Below, in pieces: positions 1 through 7,622 of a stretch of DNA of 64,000 bases. The translations under genes and the position numbers were made by a program. Source of the stretch: Enterocloster lavalensis (GTDB lineage: Bacteria; Bacillota; Clostridia; Lachnospirales; Lachnospiraceae). Position 1 is the stretch's first letter. Every line of letters starts with the position of its first letter. The notes below the pieces were generated by a model. The model did no database searches. It was not told where the DNA came from and saw nothing but the letters and a program-made list of their open reading frames with translations. The DNA is taken from the NCBI RefSeq assembly GCF_902364025.1, contig NZ_CABJCG010000004.1, positions 245,592 to 309,591 of the forward strand, written 5' to 3'.

Positions 1-1
1 T

Positions 2-406
2 TACAAGGTGGTGACGGACAACGACAAGTACCTGTGCCTGCGTATCGATACCACGGAAATTATGGCCAGCGGCGCTCAGTTCGTAAAGATTTTTACGGTT
101 GACAAGGCCACGGGAAATGTGATCTCCCTGAAGGACCTGTTTGCCAACCGGCCGGATGCGCTGGACAAAATCTCCGAAAACATCAAGGAACAGATGCGCA
201 GCCAGATGGCTGAGGACGAGAACAAACAGTATTTCCTGGACAGCGATATGCCTGAGACGGATTTCAAGGGTCTTACCGGCGACGAGAGCTTCTATTTTGA
301 CGAGTCCGGCCAACTGGTGATCGCCTTCAACGAGTACGACGTAGCCCCCGGCTACATGGGCGCGGTGGATTTCACCATCCCCAAAACCGTCACCGGAAAG
401 CTGTAA
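2..406 (+). CDS. RsiV-like DUF3298 protein, C-terminal part
   Basis: The open frame runs in from the left edge, so only about the last 134 residues are present. The visible part matches the C-terminal DUF3298 domain found in RsiV-type anti-sigma factors and related secreted clostridial proteins: a DLFANRPDALDKISENIK helix after an FTVDKATGNVISLKDLF strand pair, then FYFDESGQLVIAFNEYDVAPGYMG and a final FTIP strand. In RsiV this domain binds lysozyme outside the cell, but many DUF3298 proteins have no sigma partner, and none is visible here. The membrane segment and any N-terminal domain lie outside the window. The domain family is fairly sure; the anti-sigma role is only a possibility. Confidence 0.7.
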   Translation, partial: YKVVTDNDKYLCLRIDTTEIMASGAQFVKIFTVDKATGNVISLKDLFANRPDALDKISENIKEQMRSQMAEDENKQYFLDSDMPETDFKGLTGDESFYFDESGQLVIAFNEYDVAPGYMGAVDFTIPKTVTGKL

Positions 407-487
407 GACCCGTTCCTTTTCTTCCGGCAGGTACGCAAATGCCCGGGCGCGGCATATGATAAGGTGACAGGAAAAATGGAGGCTTCC

Positions 488-1003
488 ATGCAAACCAATC
501 AAATCACGCCCAGAATGGCATTTACCAACCTGCTGGCCGAAAACCGTCCCCAGGCCATGGCCTGGGTGACCGGCAATTCCAAGGCCCCCCAGCTCAGCGG
601 TCTGGTCAAGTTTTACCACACCCCCTACGGCGGTGTGCTGGTGGAGGCAGAGTTCTTCGGACTGCCCAATGTGGACCGTGAGGGGTCCTCGGACTTCTAC
701 GCCATGCACATCCACCAGTTCGGCGACTGCTCCGACAACTTTGCCAACACCGGAGAGCACTACAATCCCACCAGCATGCCCCACCCGGACCACGCCGGCG
801 ACATGCCGCCGGTTCTGGCCAATCAGGGCTACGCCTGGTTGAGCTTTTATGACAAACGCTTTACCATCGACGATATTTTGAACCGCTCCGTGATCATACA
901 CTCCCGCGCCGATGATTTCACCACCCAGCCCTCGGGAAATTCCGGCGACAAGATCGGCTGCGGCGTGATCCGCCCCACAAGCCCGGACTGGGAAAACGCC
1001 TGA
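488..1003 (+). CDS. Superoxide dismutase family protein (Cu/Zn type, SodC-like)
   Basis: Predicted Cu/Zn superoxide dismutase-fold protein of 171 residues. All ligand motifs can be placed: HIH in YAMHIHQFGDC for two copper histidines, the bridging histidine in TGEHYNP, zinc ligands in MPHPDHAGDMPP (His, His, Asp), and the last copper histidine in VIIHSRADDF. The paired cysteines of QFGDC and KIGCGVI can form the usual disulfide, and the closing CGVI is typical. There is no signal peptide, unlike most bacterial SodC, so a cytoplasmic location is likely. The ATG at 488 is chosen because GGAGG lies five bases before it; a GTG at 464 has no such site. Activity is inferred from the ligands only. 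Confidence 0.85.
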   Translation: MQTNQITPRMAFTNLLAENRPQAMAWVTGNSKAPQLSGLVKFYHTPYGGVLVEAEFFGLPNVDREGSSDFYAMHIHQFGDCSDNFANTGEHYNPTSMPHPDHAGDMPPVLANQGYAWLSFYDKRFTIDDILNRSVIIHSRADDFTTQPSGNSGDKIGCGVIRPTSPDWENA

Positions 1004-1122
1004 CCTGCCGGAGCCGGGCGGGCATTTTCCCCGGCTCCACCCCTTTTTCAGAACGTTTACGTTTTCTTCCGGGGTTGTTAAAGAATCCTTTAGGTTTTTT
1101 ATTTTTTCTTTATTCTGCGCTC

Positions 1123-1241
1123 AAACTTTGGACACATTTAAGCTCTATACTATAAATCGTACAAGGCAGACGCCTTTTCAAATAAAAAAGCTTTTCATAC
1201 CTACAGCCGGCAAATCCCCCTTTGCCGGCCCCTCCTTTTTC
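1123..1241 (+). ncRNA. Intergenic element A: promoter plus two hairpins, possible small RNA
   Basis: This stretch between the SOD and sirtuin genes has TTGGAC (1128-1133), a 17-bp spacer and TATAAA (1151-1156). A small AAGGC/GCCTT hairpin follows, then a perfect 9-bp hairpin (1206-1229, GCCGGCAAA/TTTGCCGGC), a CCTCC run and five T. This is the layout of a ~75-nt transcript with an intrinsic terminator. A core CTCTATACT, flanking AAACTTT and a following GCCGG hairpin recur at 4911-5093 and 7431-7546. No protein can be read from it. The transcript is inferred. Confidence 0.45.
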
Positions 1242-1307
1242 TGGGGGCTTTCGCCCGATTTTCCTGTATTTCCAGTATTTTATAAATAGGATATGCCCTG
1301 AAACACT

Positions 1308-1397
1308 TTGTGCTTTTCCTGGTAACATGGTATAATTAAGGAAACGTATCTCTTGTCATCAACCTGTCGGTTGGTGACATGGTATAATTAAGGAAAC
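1308..1397 (+). promoter_or_regulatory. Duplicated promoter box before the sirtuin gene
   Basis: A 21-bp perfect direct repeat occurs at 1325-1345 and 1377-1397, 52 bp apart. Each copy holds an extended -10 box, TGGTATAAT. The first copy has TTGTGC (1308-1313) exactly 17 bp upstream, a good promoter. The second has no -35 at the right distance and could be an extended -10 promoter or a regulator site. The second copy ends 38 bp before the sirtuin start. Confidence 0.5.
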
Positions 1398-1435
1398 ATA
1401 TTGTGCGATATTCCGGTAGAGAAGGAGGGATTCGA

Positions 1436-2185
1436 ATGTGCAGCAAACTTTCCTATTTAAAAAGTTTTCTGGATGAGAGCAGCTACACGGTGGCGCTCTG
1501 CGGCTCCGGGATGATGGAGGAGGGCGGCTTCATCGGAGTCAAAAAGCAGGAGCGGGACTACGAGATCGAGACCGCTTACGGCTATTCAGCCGACGAGATA
1601 TTTTCCAGCGCCTTCTACAACACCCGGCCGGAGCTGTTTTTTGAGTTTTACAAAAAGGAAATGCTGGAGCACGCGCCCAGAGCCACGCAGTCCAGCCCGG
1701 CCATGGCCTCTCTGGAACATCTTGGAAAGCTCAACTGCGTGGTTTGCAGCAATATTTACGATCAGGCCCGGCTGGCCGGTTGTAAGAACGTGATCAACCT
1801 GCATGGAAGCATTTATGAAAATCAGTGCCCGCGCTGCAAACGGAACTATCCCCTGGAATACATCAAGTCCGCCAAGCGGGTTCCGCTGTGCGAGACCTGC
1901 GGCATCCCGGTCCGCCCCCTGGTCAACCTGTTCGGCGAGCAGGTGGACAGCCAGCTGATGACCCGGACCACGGAGGAAGTCTCCAAGGCCGACTTACTCC
2001 TACTCCTGGGCACCACCCTGGAATCCGAGGTGTACCGCCATTATATCAACTATTTCGAGGGCAGGCGCCTGGCCATCATCCACCAGAGTGAACACTACAA
2101 GGACCACCTGGCGGACCTGGTCATCGTGGACCAGCCCCAAAACGTTCTGCCGGAGCTAGTGAAGCTCTACAACGCGGAGCGTTAA
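1436..2185 (+). CDS. Divergent Sir2-family (sirtuin) protein
   Basis: A 249-residue member of the NAD-dependent SIR2 fold. Recognisable parts are the catalytic-type histidine in INLHGS, a zinc ribbon CPRC-CETC, the RPLVNLFGEQV segment matching the sirtuin RPxVVxFGE stretch, and LLLLLGTTL near the end of the Rossmann core. The first NAD loop reads ALCGSGMMEEGG rather than GAGxSxxSGIP, and the usual TQNID is CSNIYDQ, so deacetylase activity is uncertain; ADP-ribosylation or NAD binding alone are alternatives. ATG 1436 follows AAGGAGG by seven bases; the GTG at 1403 lies within the promoter leader. It stands alone, with a bidirectional terminator after it. Confidence 0.8.
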   Translation: MCSKLSYLKSFLDESSYTVALCGSGMMEEGGFIGVKKQERDYEIETAYGYSADEIFSSAFYNTRPELFFEFYKKEMLEHAPRATQSSPAMASLEHLGKLNCVVCSNIYDQARLAGCKNVINLHGSIYENQCPRCKRNYPLEYIKSAKRVPLCETCGIPVRPLVNLFGEQVDSQLMTRTTEEVSKADLLLLLGTTLESEVYRHYINYFEGRRLAIIHQSEHYKDHLADLVIVDQPQNVLPELVKLYNAER

Positions 2186-2228
2186 ACCCGCGGTTCGGTT
2201 TGCGGAAAACGCGGTTATTTTGTACAAC

Positions 2229-2275
2229 AAAAGGCCGTGTGCGAGGCAATTCAAATCCTCGCACACGGCCTTTTT
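2229..2275. terminator. Bidirectional intrinsic terminator
   Basis: A perfect 14-bp stem (2233-2246 with 2257-2270, GGCCGTGTGCGAGG) and a 10-nt loop are flanked by four A on the left and five T on the right. It sits between the convergent sirtuin gene and the pspC end of the padR operon and can serve both. Confidence 0.9.
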
Positions 2276-2313
2276 ATAATGATCGGACAGGCGTTTTCCC
2301 TTCTGGCGGTTTC

Positions 2314-2505
2314 CTACATGGGTTCCATCGGAATGATAATCGCCGCCAGGAAGTAGATCAGCAGACCCTTCCAGGAGAATGCCAGTATGGCAAATACCAG
2401 GCGCACGATTGTGGGGTCTATATTGAAATACTCCGCCACGCCTCCGCACACACCGCAGATCATTTTATTCCGGTTAGACCGGTAAAGTCTTTTATTCGCT
2501 TCCAT
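2314..2505 (-). CDS. Small PspC-domain membrane protein
   Basis: A 63-residue protein that is essentially one PspC domain: a basic start MEANKRLYRSNRNKMICGVC, the family signature GVAEYFNIDPTIVRL, and a hydrophobic helix LVFAILAFSWKGLLIYFLAAIII. PspC proteins sit in the cytoplasmic membrane and take part in envelope stress responses; stand-alone versions are common in Firmicutes. The start at 2505 is preceded by AAAGGAG; a longer reading back to 2622 would overlap the upstream gene without support. It is the last gene of the padR-DUF1700-DUF4097 operon, 19 bp after the previous stop. Confidence 0.85.
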   Translation of the reverse strand: MEANKRLYRSNRNKMICGVCGGVAEYFNIDPTIVRLVFAILAFSWKGLLIYFLAAIIIPMEPM

Positions 2506-2524
2506 ATGATAGTTGCTCCTTTCC

Positions 2525-3622
2525 TCACAGGCTGCCTGTAAACTGCACCTCAATGGTGCCCACGCCGCACTCCAGTTCCATACTCCTTGCCGCGCGGTTG
2601 TCAATCTTTCGCTCCACGCCAAGGGAGCTGTATTGGTCGCCGTCGATATTCACACTGCCCGCGCCGCACTGAATTTTATAGTTATAATCCTCCCGGCTGC
2701 CCGTCAGCTTTACGCTTGTGACGCCGACTCCTGTCTCCACTTCCAGCTTCTCGTCCACCCGTCCGGTGAACGCCATACTGCTGACGCCGCTCTGCAGCTC
2801 CAGCTTGCGGGTCACAATACCGTTTATCTCGCAGGCGGCGGCCCCGGCCTCCACCTCGACCTTGTCAAAGTAGTAGTTTTCCGGCACGATCACCTCGATC
2901 TTGGCCTCCTTGCGGCTGCTCTTGAACTCGCCGCGCTCAATTTTCAGTTTATCATCATCCAGATAACAGCGTGCTCTCCCCGTCTCGTCCTTTATGCGCA
3001 CGGAAATGTCTTCGGCCTGAGCGCTGGATATTACACGCACGGAACCGCGGTCCACCTCGATGTCCATCTCCGCCACACCGGTCACATGCCAACTGCCGTC
3101 CTCACGCTCTTCCATCGCCGCCGGACCGCTGCGGGCCTGGCTCCCGGGGAGATTTCCGGCAGCGCCTGCGGGATTCCCGGCGTTTTCACCACCGGGACCT
3201 GCAACATTCCCGCCAACCTCACCGCCGGCTCCTGCAACATTCCCGCCAGCCTCACCGCCGGCTCCTGCAAAATTTTCACCGTTTTCACCGCCGGCAGATC
3301 CCAAGCCGCTGCTCCCGGCCTGGGCCGGAAGTCCCGGCTCCTGACCAGCCCCGTCCCCGGGCGGATTCTGGGCGCGCCTTTTACTGTGGCTGGCCTCGTC
3401 GCTCCAGAAATCATCCTCCCAGAGTTCGTCCCAGTAATCCGGGTCCTCCAGATCGTCCGCCCAGTCGTCGTCCGCCCAGCTCATGGCGCGGTGGACCGCG
3501 TTCTTCACTCCGCTTCCCAGACGGCGGGCTCCGCCAAAGCTCACCGCCGCAAAAGTAGTAAGAATTCCCGCCACCAGCATGACAGCACCTGCCACCGCAC
3601 AGATCTTAATCATCTTTTTCAA
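2525..3622 (-). CDS. DUF4097-type beta-helix envelope protein with G/A-rich repeats
   Basis: A 365-residue protein. It opens with a membrane anchor (MIKICAVAGAVMLVAGILTT). An acidic stretch rich in W and D comes next, then a Gly/Ala/Asn-rich low-complexity segment with 11-residue repeats of the GAGGEAGGNVA type. The C-terminal 180 residues are successive short beta strands with alternating hydrophobics (VDRGSVRVISS, GAAACEINGIVTRKLELQSG, GVGVTSVKLTGS), typical of the DUF4097 putative adhesin fold. The start is TTG at 3622: AGGAGG lies eight bases before it and it overlaps the stop of the DUF1700 gene as TTGA; ATG 3613 is the alternative. It is co-transcribed with DUF1700, the usual partner of DUF4097 proteins. 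Confidence 0.8.
   Translation of the reverse strand: MKKMIKICAVAGAVMLVAGILTTFAAVSFGGARRLGSGVKNAVHRAMSWADDDWADDLEDPDYWDELWEDDFWSDEASHSKRRAQNPPGDGAGQEPGLPAQAGSSGLGSAGGENGENFAGAGGEAGGNVAGAGGEVGGNVAGPGGENAGNPAGAAGNLPGSQARSGPAAMEEREDGSWHVTGVAEMDIEVDRGSVRVISSAQAEDISVRIKDETGRARCYLDDDKLKIERGEFKSSRKEAKIEVIVPENYYFDKVEVEAGAAACEINGIVTRKLELQSGVSSMAFTGRVDEKLEVETGVGVTSVKLTGSREDYNYKIQCGAGSVNIDGDQYSSLGVERKIDNRAARSMELECGVGTIEVQFTGSL
3186..3299. repeat. 33-bp tandem repeat inside the DUF4097 gene
   Basis: Units starting at 3201, 3234 and 3267 (GCAACATTCC... on the plus strand) repeat with an exact 33-bp period, with degenerate flanks. The period is a multiple of three, so each copy adds 11 residues to the Gly/Ala-rich linker. 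Confidence 0.8.
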
Positions 3623-4362
3623 ACTTCATCCCTCCTGTTCTTGTGGAAGAAACGGTTCAGGCAGTCCGCGATCCCCCGGATCACAAAGGGCACGAACCGG
3701 CCGTAAAACAGTACGGACAGCGCCAGCCCCAAAAGTCCCAGTCCGGCCAGGGCCAGGCCGCTTCCAAATACCACCAGGCCGCTCCAGGGGCTTGCGAAGG
3801 CCATCACGATCCCCCAGGGGATCATAATAACGCCTGCAATAAGGAAACCCACTGTGACCAGGCCCAGAAACACCAACAACACGATTAACAGCGCCAGGAT
3901 GCACCCGGCAAGTCCCCACAGTCCCTGTCCGATTCCCCAGGCCACCGGGAGGGCTAACGCCAGCAACACCAGGATCAACACGATTTTTAACAGCCTGGAC
4001 GTCCGCGGTTCCGCTTTTTTCCCGCTCTCCCCGGTTTCCCCGGCCCGCCCGGCCTCTTTCCCTCCGGCGCTCTCCGGCAGATCGTAGCGGTGGGCCACCT
4101 GGTAGCCGGGATCCCGGAAACGCTCGTCCGTGTATCCGCTCTCCGTGAACGCGCCGCCCTCCTCCAGATTGCCCGCAAGGTCGGAGCGGATGATCGCCGC
4201 CACGCGCTCCGGGCTTCCGAACTCCCGGATCACCTGTTCCTCGTTCTCAGGCCCCGCCTCGTCAAAATAATCTCTGTAATACTGCAAAGCTTCTTCTTTC
4301 TCATCGTCCTGGACATCCTGCAAAAGATACTCCAGCTCTCTCATAAACGCATCCCTGGTCAT
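3619..4362 (-). CDS. DUF1700 (HAAS-type) membrane protein
   Basis: 247 residues. The N-terminal 75 form the helical DUF1700/HAAS domain: MTRDAFMRELEYLLQDVQDD, then EEALQYYRDYFDEAGPENEEQVIREFGSP, which is nearly diagnostic. After an acidic, charged linker come four to five hydrophobic helices (ILVLLALALPVAWGIG, LAGCILALLIVLLVFLG, FLIAGVIMIPWGIVMAF and others). These proteins accompany PadR regulators and DUF4097 proteins in Firmicutes and are thought to relay envelope signals. It starts within the padR stop (ATGA overlap, 4359-4362), so translation is coupled. Function beyond the family is unknown. Confidence 0.85.
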   Translation of the reverse strand: MTRDAFMRELEYLLQDVQDDEKEEALQYYRDYFDEAGPENEEQVIREFGSPERVAAIIRSDLAGNLEEGGAFTESGYTDERFRDPGYQVAHRYDLPESAGGKEAGRAGETGESGKKAEPRTSRLLKIVLILVLLALALPVAWGIGQGLWGLAGCILALLIVLLVFLGLVTVGFLIAGVIMIPWGIVMAFASPWSGLVVFGSGLALAGLGLLGLALSVLFYGRFVPFVIRGIADCLNRFFHKNRRDEV

Positions 4363-4679
4363 ATGTTCGCCTCCTCAAATATCTGGGATATCTTCTGCGA
4401 GTACACGCTCCACTCCCCCCGGTACAGCGAAAGCTGCGCCCGCCCCGGCTCCGTGATCTTGTAATACCGCCGGTTTCTCCCGTCGATGGCCAGATCATAG
4501 ACCTCCAGGCACTCCTCCTTCTGGAGCCGCCTGAGCACCGGATACAGCGTGGACTCGGAGATGTCGATCACCCGCCGCACATCCTGGGTGATCTTGTATC
4601 CATAGGTCCCTTCCTGCTCCCTGGAGACAACTGCCAGCACGATGGCGTCCAAAAGAGCCGATCCTGTATTAAATACCAT
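4359..4679 (-). CDS. PadR-family transcriptional regulator
   Basis: 106 residues with the winged-helix PadR fold: DAIVLAVVSREQEGTYGYKI, the recognition helix RRVIDISESTLYPVLRRLQKE, and wing residues LAIDGRNRRYYKITEPGRAQL. This is the short subfamily with a single C-terminal dimer helix (WSVYSQKISQIFEEAN). It heads the padR-DUF1700-DUF4097-pspC operon; by analogy it represses its own operon until an envelope or small-molecule signal arrives. The promoter before it carries a small dyad over the -35 position. Confidence 0.9.
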   Translation of the reverse strand: MVFNTGSALLDAIVLAVVSREQEGTYGYKITQDVRRVIDISESTLYPVLRRLQKEECLEVYDLAIDGRNRRYYKITEPGRAQLSLYRGEWSVYSQKISQIFEEANI

Positions 4680-4725
4680 GTGATCTCTCCTATTCTGATT
4701 CTTGTAATATTGGCTGTTGAATTAT

Positions 4726-4762
4726 ATTATACATCATATAATATGCTTATACTATACAGTAT
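4726..4762 (-). promoter_or_regulatory. padR promoter with dyad over the -35
   Basis: On the minus strand TATAAT lies at 4726-4731, and the position 17 bp upstream (4749-4754) falls in the inverted repeat ATACT-ATAC-AGTAT (4749-4762). The -35 itself is poor, as is common for repressed or activated promoters. PadR autoregulation through this dyad is inference. Confidence 0.45.
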
Positions 4763-4910
4763 ATAATATTATATGTCAATAGGTGAAAATACATTTTCAG
4801 GCTTATTATGGTTGGCCGCCGCCAAATCATACACATTCCCCCCTTGTACGCATTTTTTCAATTTCATCATACTTTCGTAAAGATGTTTAGATTTTTTTAA
4901 TCACCCGGAC

Positions 4911-5093
4911 AAACTTTCTCCATATATTTTCTCTATACTATGTATTGTAAACAATGATTCACAGATTTCATCAACGGAACATTGTATCTTACAAAAGCAG
5001 TCAGAGCTTTACATCATTCATCTCATACCTCAAGCCGGTGGGATTGACAGAAAGTCAGCCTCGCCGGCTCAACCTAATTTCAGGGCATTTTTT
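4911..5093 (+). ncRNA. Intergenic element B, related to elements A and C
   Basis: The 531-bp gap before the AraC gene holds a second copy of the element seen at 1123-1241: AAACTTTCTCC, then CTCTATACTATG (4931-4942) and TTGTAAA. About 90 bp later comes a hairpin AGCCGG/CCGGCT (5033-5069) with an inner TGAC/GTCA stem, followed by TTTCAGGGCATTTTTT. The layout again suggests a short RNA or an AraC-gene leader. No open frame with a ribosome site is present. The rest of the gap (4763-4910, 5094-5195) shows only AT-rich sequence. Confidence 0.4.
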
Positions 5094-5210
5094 CCTTCGC
5101 CGCGGCTGTTTCGCCGCATTTCCTGCCATTTCCGAATCATTTATGAAGATATTTTACAAGCCTTCCTGGGAATCTCATGTTAAAATAGAGCGAGTCAGGA
5201 GGATTTTAGA

Positions 5211-6041
5211 ATGAACAAAGAGCTTCGCACCATCTGTTTTGACAGCGATTTAAAGATTGAGGCCGTCCGATTTGAGGAGATTTCCCAGTCCTTTCCCCCG
5301 CATTTCCACGAACACTATGTGGTGGGTCTGGTGGAGAACGGGGACCGTTCCCTGTCCTGCAAGAACCTGGACTGTCTGCTGAAACCGGGCGATATGGTAC
5401 TGTTCCATCCGGGTGAAAAACATGCCTGCACCCAGCTGGCCGGAGCCGCCCTCAATTACCGCGGCTTCAATATCCCGGAGCCGGCGATGCGCGAGATCAC
5501 CAGAGAGCTGACCGGTACGCCGTTTCCGCCGCTGTTTACCAGCAATCTGGTGCAGGACGAGGAGCTGACCGGCCGCCTGATCACCCTGCACAATATGGTG
5601 ATGAGCGGTTCCGGAGAATTTGAGAAGGAGGAAATTTTTCTGTTTCTGCTGGACGCCCTGATCACCCGCTACGCCCAGCCATTTGACGCGCCCATGCCGG
5701 AGTGCATGGCTGAGATCGGCCAGGCCTGCGCCTTTATGGACGAGCACTACAGCGAGCGGATCACGCTGGAGCAGCTCTGCCGCCACTGCGGACTGAGCAA
5801 GTCCACGCTGCTGAGGGCCTTTACCAAGGAGCGAGGAATCACCCCCTACCGTTATCTGGAAAATGTCCGCATTAACCAGGCCAAAAAGCTGCTGGAACAG
5901 GGCACGTCCCCGGCCCAGGCCGCGCTCATGACCGGTTTTACGGACCAGAGCCATTTTACCAACTATTTCAGCATGTTCACCGGAGTTGCGCCCGGCGTGT
6001 ACCGGAAAATCTTTCTGGAGAAACCGGACCATTCAAACTAG
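5211..6041 (+). CDS. AraC-family transcriptional regulator
   Basis: 276 residues. The N-terminal half is a cupin sensor domain (PPHFHEHYVVGLVENG, then LLKPGDMVLFHPGEKHACTQ) and the C-terminal 100 residues are the double HTH of AraC proteins: ITLEQLCRHCGLSKSTLLRA, then the signature GTSPAQAALMTGFTDQSHFT followed by YFSMFTGVAPGVYR. AGGAGG lies nine bases before the ATG. It is 11 bp from the DMT transporter gene, so it probably controls export or uptake of the molecule it senses together with that carrier and the DUF2000 protein. The ligand cannot be told from sequence. Confidence 0.92.
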   Translation: MNKELRTICFDSDLKIEAVRFEEISQSFPPHFHEHYVVGLVENGDRSLSCKNLDCLLKPGDMVLFHPGEKHACTQLAGAALNYRGFNIPEPAMREITRELTGTPFPPLFTSNLVQDEELTGRLITLHNMVMSGSGEFEKEEIFLFLLDALITRYAQPFDAPMPECMAEIGQACAFMDEHYSERITLEQLCRHCGLSKSTLLRAFTKERGITPYRYLENVRINQAKKLLEQGTSPAQAALMTGFTDQSHFTNYFSMFTGVAPGVYRKIFLEKPDHSN

Positions 6042-6052
6042 GAGGAACTGTC

Positions 6053-6973
6053 ATGGAACGCAAAACCGCGGCCGGCCATCTGGCGGCCCTGATCACAATT
6101 CTCGTGTGGGGAACCACATTCATCTCAACCAAACTGCTGCTGGTGGATTTTAAGCCGGTGGAGATCCTGTTTTTCCGCTTTGTTATGGGCTACGTCGCGC
6201 TGATTCTGGCCTGCCCCCGCATATTGCGCCTGAAGGAGCGGCGGCAGGAGCTCACCTTTGCCCTGGCCGGGCTCTGCGGCGTGTGTATGTATTACCTGCT
6301 GGAAAATATCGCCCTCACCTACACCCTGGCCTCCAACGTGGGGGTAATCATTTCCGTGGCCCCCTTCTTCACCGCCATGCTGACCCACCTGTTCATGAGG
6401 GGCGAGGAACGGCTGCGGCCCAACTTTTTCGCCGGATTCGCCGCGGCTATGGCCGGAATCTGCCTGATCAGCTTCAACGGCGCGAACGGTTTCACCTTAA
6501 GCCCTGTGGGCGACCTGCTAGCCCTGGCCGCGGCCCTGATCTGGGCCTGCTATTCCGTGCTGACCCGCAGGATCAGCGGTTTCGGCTACGGCACCATCCA
6601 GGCCACCAGGAGAATTTTCTTCTACGGACTTCTGTTTATGGCGCCCACTCTGTTTTTATTTGACTTCAACCCGGACCTGACCCGTTTTTCCAACCCGGTT
6701 TATTTATTTAACATCCTGTTCCTGGGCTTCGGGGCCTCCGCCCTCTGCTTTGTGACCTGGAATACGGCTGTGCGGGTACTTGGCGCGGTCAAGACCAGTA
6801 TCTATATTTACATGGTGCCGGTGATCACGGTGGTCACCTCGGTGATCGTGCTGGGCGAGACCGTGACACCGGCCTCCGCCCTGGGAATCCTGCTGACCCT
6901 GACCGGTCTGCTGCTTTCGGAATCTAAATTTGAATGGAAGAAAAGGAGTACACAAAATGGACTTGCAGAATGA
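6053..6973 (+). CDS. DMT-superfamily (EamA) transporter
   Basis: 306 residues with ten predicted membrane helices arranged as two EamA repeats. The first repeat starts AALITILVWGTTFISTKLLL and includes the family stretch YYLLENIALTYTLASNVGVI; the second begins LALAAALIWACYSVLTRRIS and ends VTVVTSVIVLGETVTPASAL. Members export amino acids, nucleobases or drugs. The C-terminus is basic and cytoplasmic. It overlaps the start of the DUF2000 gene by 17 bp and follows the AraC regulator, so the three genes form one operon. Confidence 0.92.
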   Translation: MERKTAAGHLAALITILVWGTTFISTKLLLVDFKPVEILFFRFVMGYVALILACPRILRLKERRQELTFALAGLCGVCMYYLLENIALTYTLASNVGVIISVAPFFTAMLTHLFMRGEERLRPNFFAGFAAAMAGICLISFNGANGFTLSPVGDLLALAAALIWACYSVLTRRISGFGYGTIQATRRIFFYGLLFMAPTLFLFDFNPDLTRFSNPVYLFNILFLGFGASALCFVTWNTAVRVLGAVKTSIYIYMVPVITVVTSVIVLGETVTPASALGILLTLTGLLLSESKFEWKKRSTQNGLAE

Positions 6974-7379
6974 AAAATGCGTGATGGTAATCGACGAAAA
7001 TCTGCCGACGGGAATCATCGCCAACACAGCGGCGATCCTGGGCATCACCCTGGGGAAGAAACGGCCCTATGTGGTGGGCTGCGACGTGGAGGATCAATCA
7101 GGCGGCGGACACCTGGGCATCGTGGAGCTCCCGGTTCCGATTTTAAAAGGGAATCCCGACCTGATCCGGGAAATTCGTGAAAAGCTTTACCAGCCAGACT
7201 TTGAGGACCTGACCGTGGTGGACTTCACCGACCTGGCACAGAGCTGCAAGACCTACAGGGAGTTCATGGGGAAAATGGCCCAGGTTTCCGGGGACGAGTT
7301 AAACTACTTCGGCCTGGCCATCTGCGGGTCCAAGAAGAAGGTCAACAAGTTGACCGGGAGCATGCCTCTGCTGCGGTAG
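6957..7379 (+). CDS. DUF2000 domain protein
   Basis: 140 residues spanning one DUF2000 domain, a family with a peptidyl-tRNA-hydrolase-like fold and no proven function. Conserved features are CVMVIDENLPTGIIANTAAI, the run ILGITLGKKRPYVVG with HLGIVELPVPIL, and the end LAICGSKKKVNKLTGSMPLLR. AAGGAG stands eight bases before ATG 6957, inside the end of the transporter gene. DUF2000 genes are often found next to AraC and EamA genes, as here, which hints at a role with the transported metabolite. Confidence 0.85.
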   Translation: MDLQNEKCVMVIDENLPTGIIANTAAILGITLGKKRPYVVGCDVEDQSGGGHLGIVELPVPILKGNPDLIREIREKLYQPDFEDLTVVDFTDLAQSCKTYREFMGKMAQVSGDELNYFGLAICGSKKKVNKLTGSMPLLR

Positions 7380-7430
7380 CCGGTTCACAAACTGCTAACA
7401 TTATGTTCATAAAAGTGTTACAGAAAGATC

Positions 7431-7546
7431 AAATTCTCCTCACAATTTCCCTCTATACTTATAAATGTAAAGAGCTAATGCTAACAAGACTTTTTTTCAT
7501 AATACTCTGGCCGGCAGGGAACACCTGACCGGCCTCCTCCTTTTTT
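7431..7546 (+). ncRNA. Intergenic element C, related to elements A and B
   Basis: The third copy: AAATTCTCC, CTCTATACTTATAAATGTAAAG (7451-7472), a T-rich tract, then hairpin GGCCGG/CCGGCC (7509-7534, inner AGG/CCT pairs) and TCCTCCTTTTTT. A transcript from the TATAAA box (7460-7465) would be about 75 nt and end in the T run. It lies between the DUF2000 stop and the small gene at 7623. Confidence 0.45.
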
Positions 7547-7622
7547 CAGGGCTGTCCCCGCGTTTTTGTCCAACTCATAATTTTTCCGCTTCCCACCCAT
7601 ACTAACACCGGAGGTGAGAGAG

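Noticed and set aside
2513..3706. 397-residue plus-strand open frame over the DUF4097 gene
   Set aside because: It is antisense to a well-supported gene with coding signatures and has no ribosome site; high GC keeps it open.
4954..5214. 86-residue frame before the AraC gene
   Set aside because: It overlaps element B and its hairpin, with no ribosome site; composition is not protein-like.
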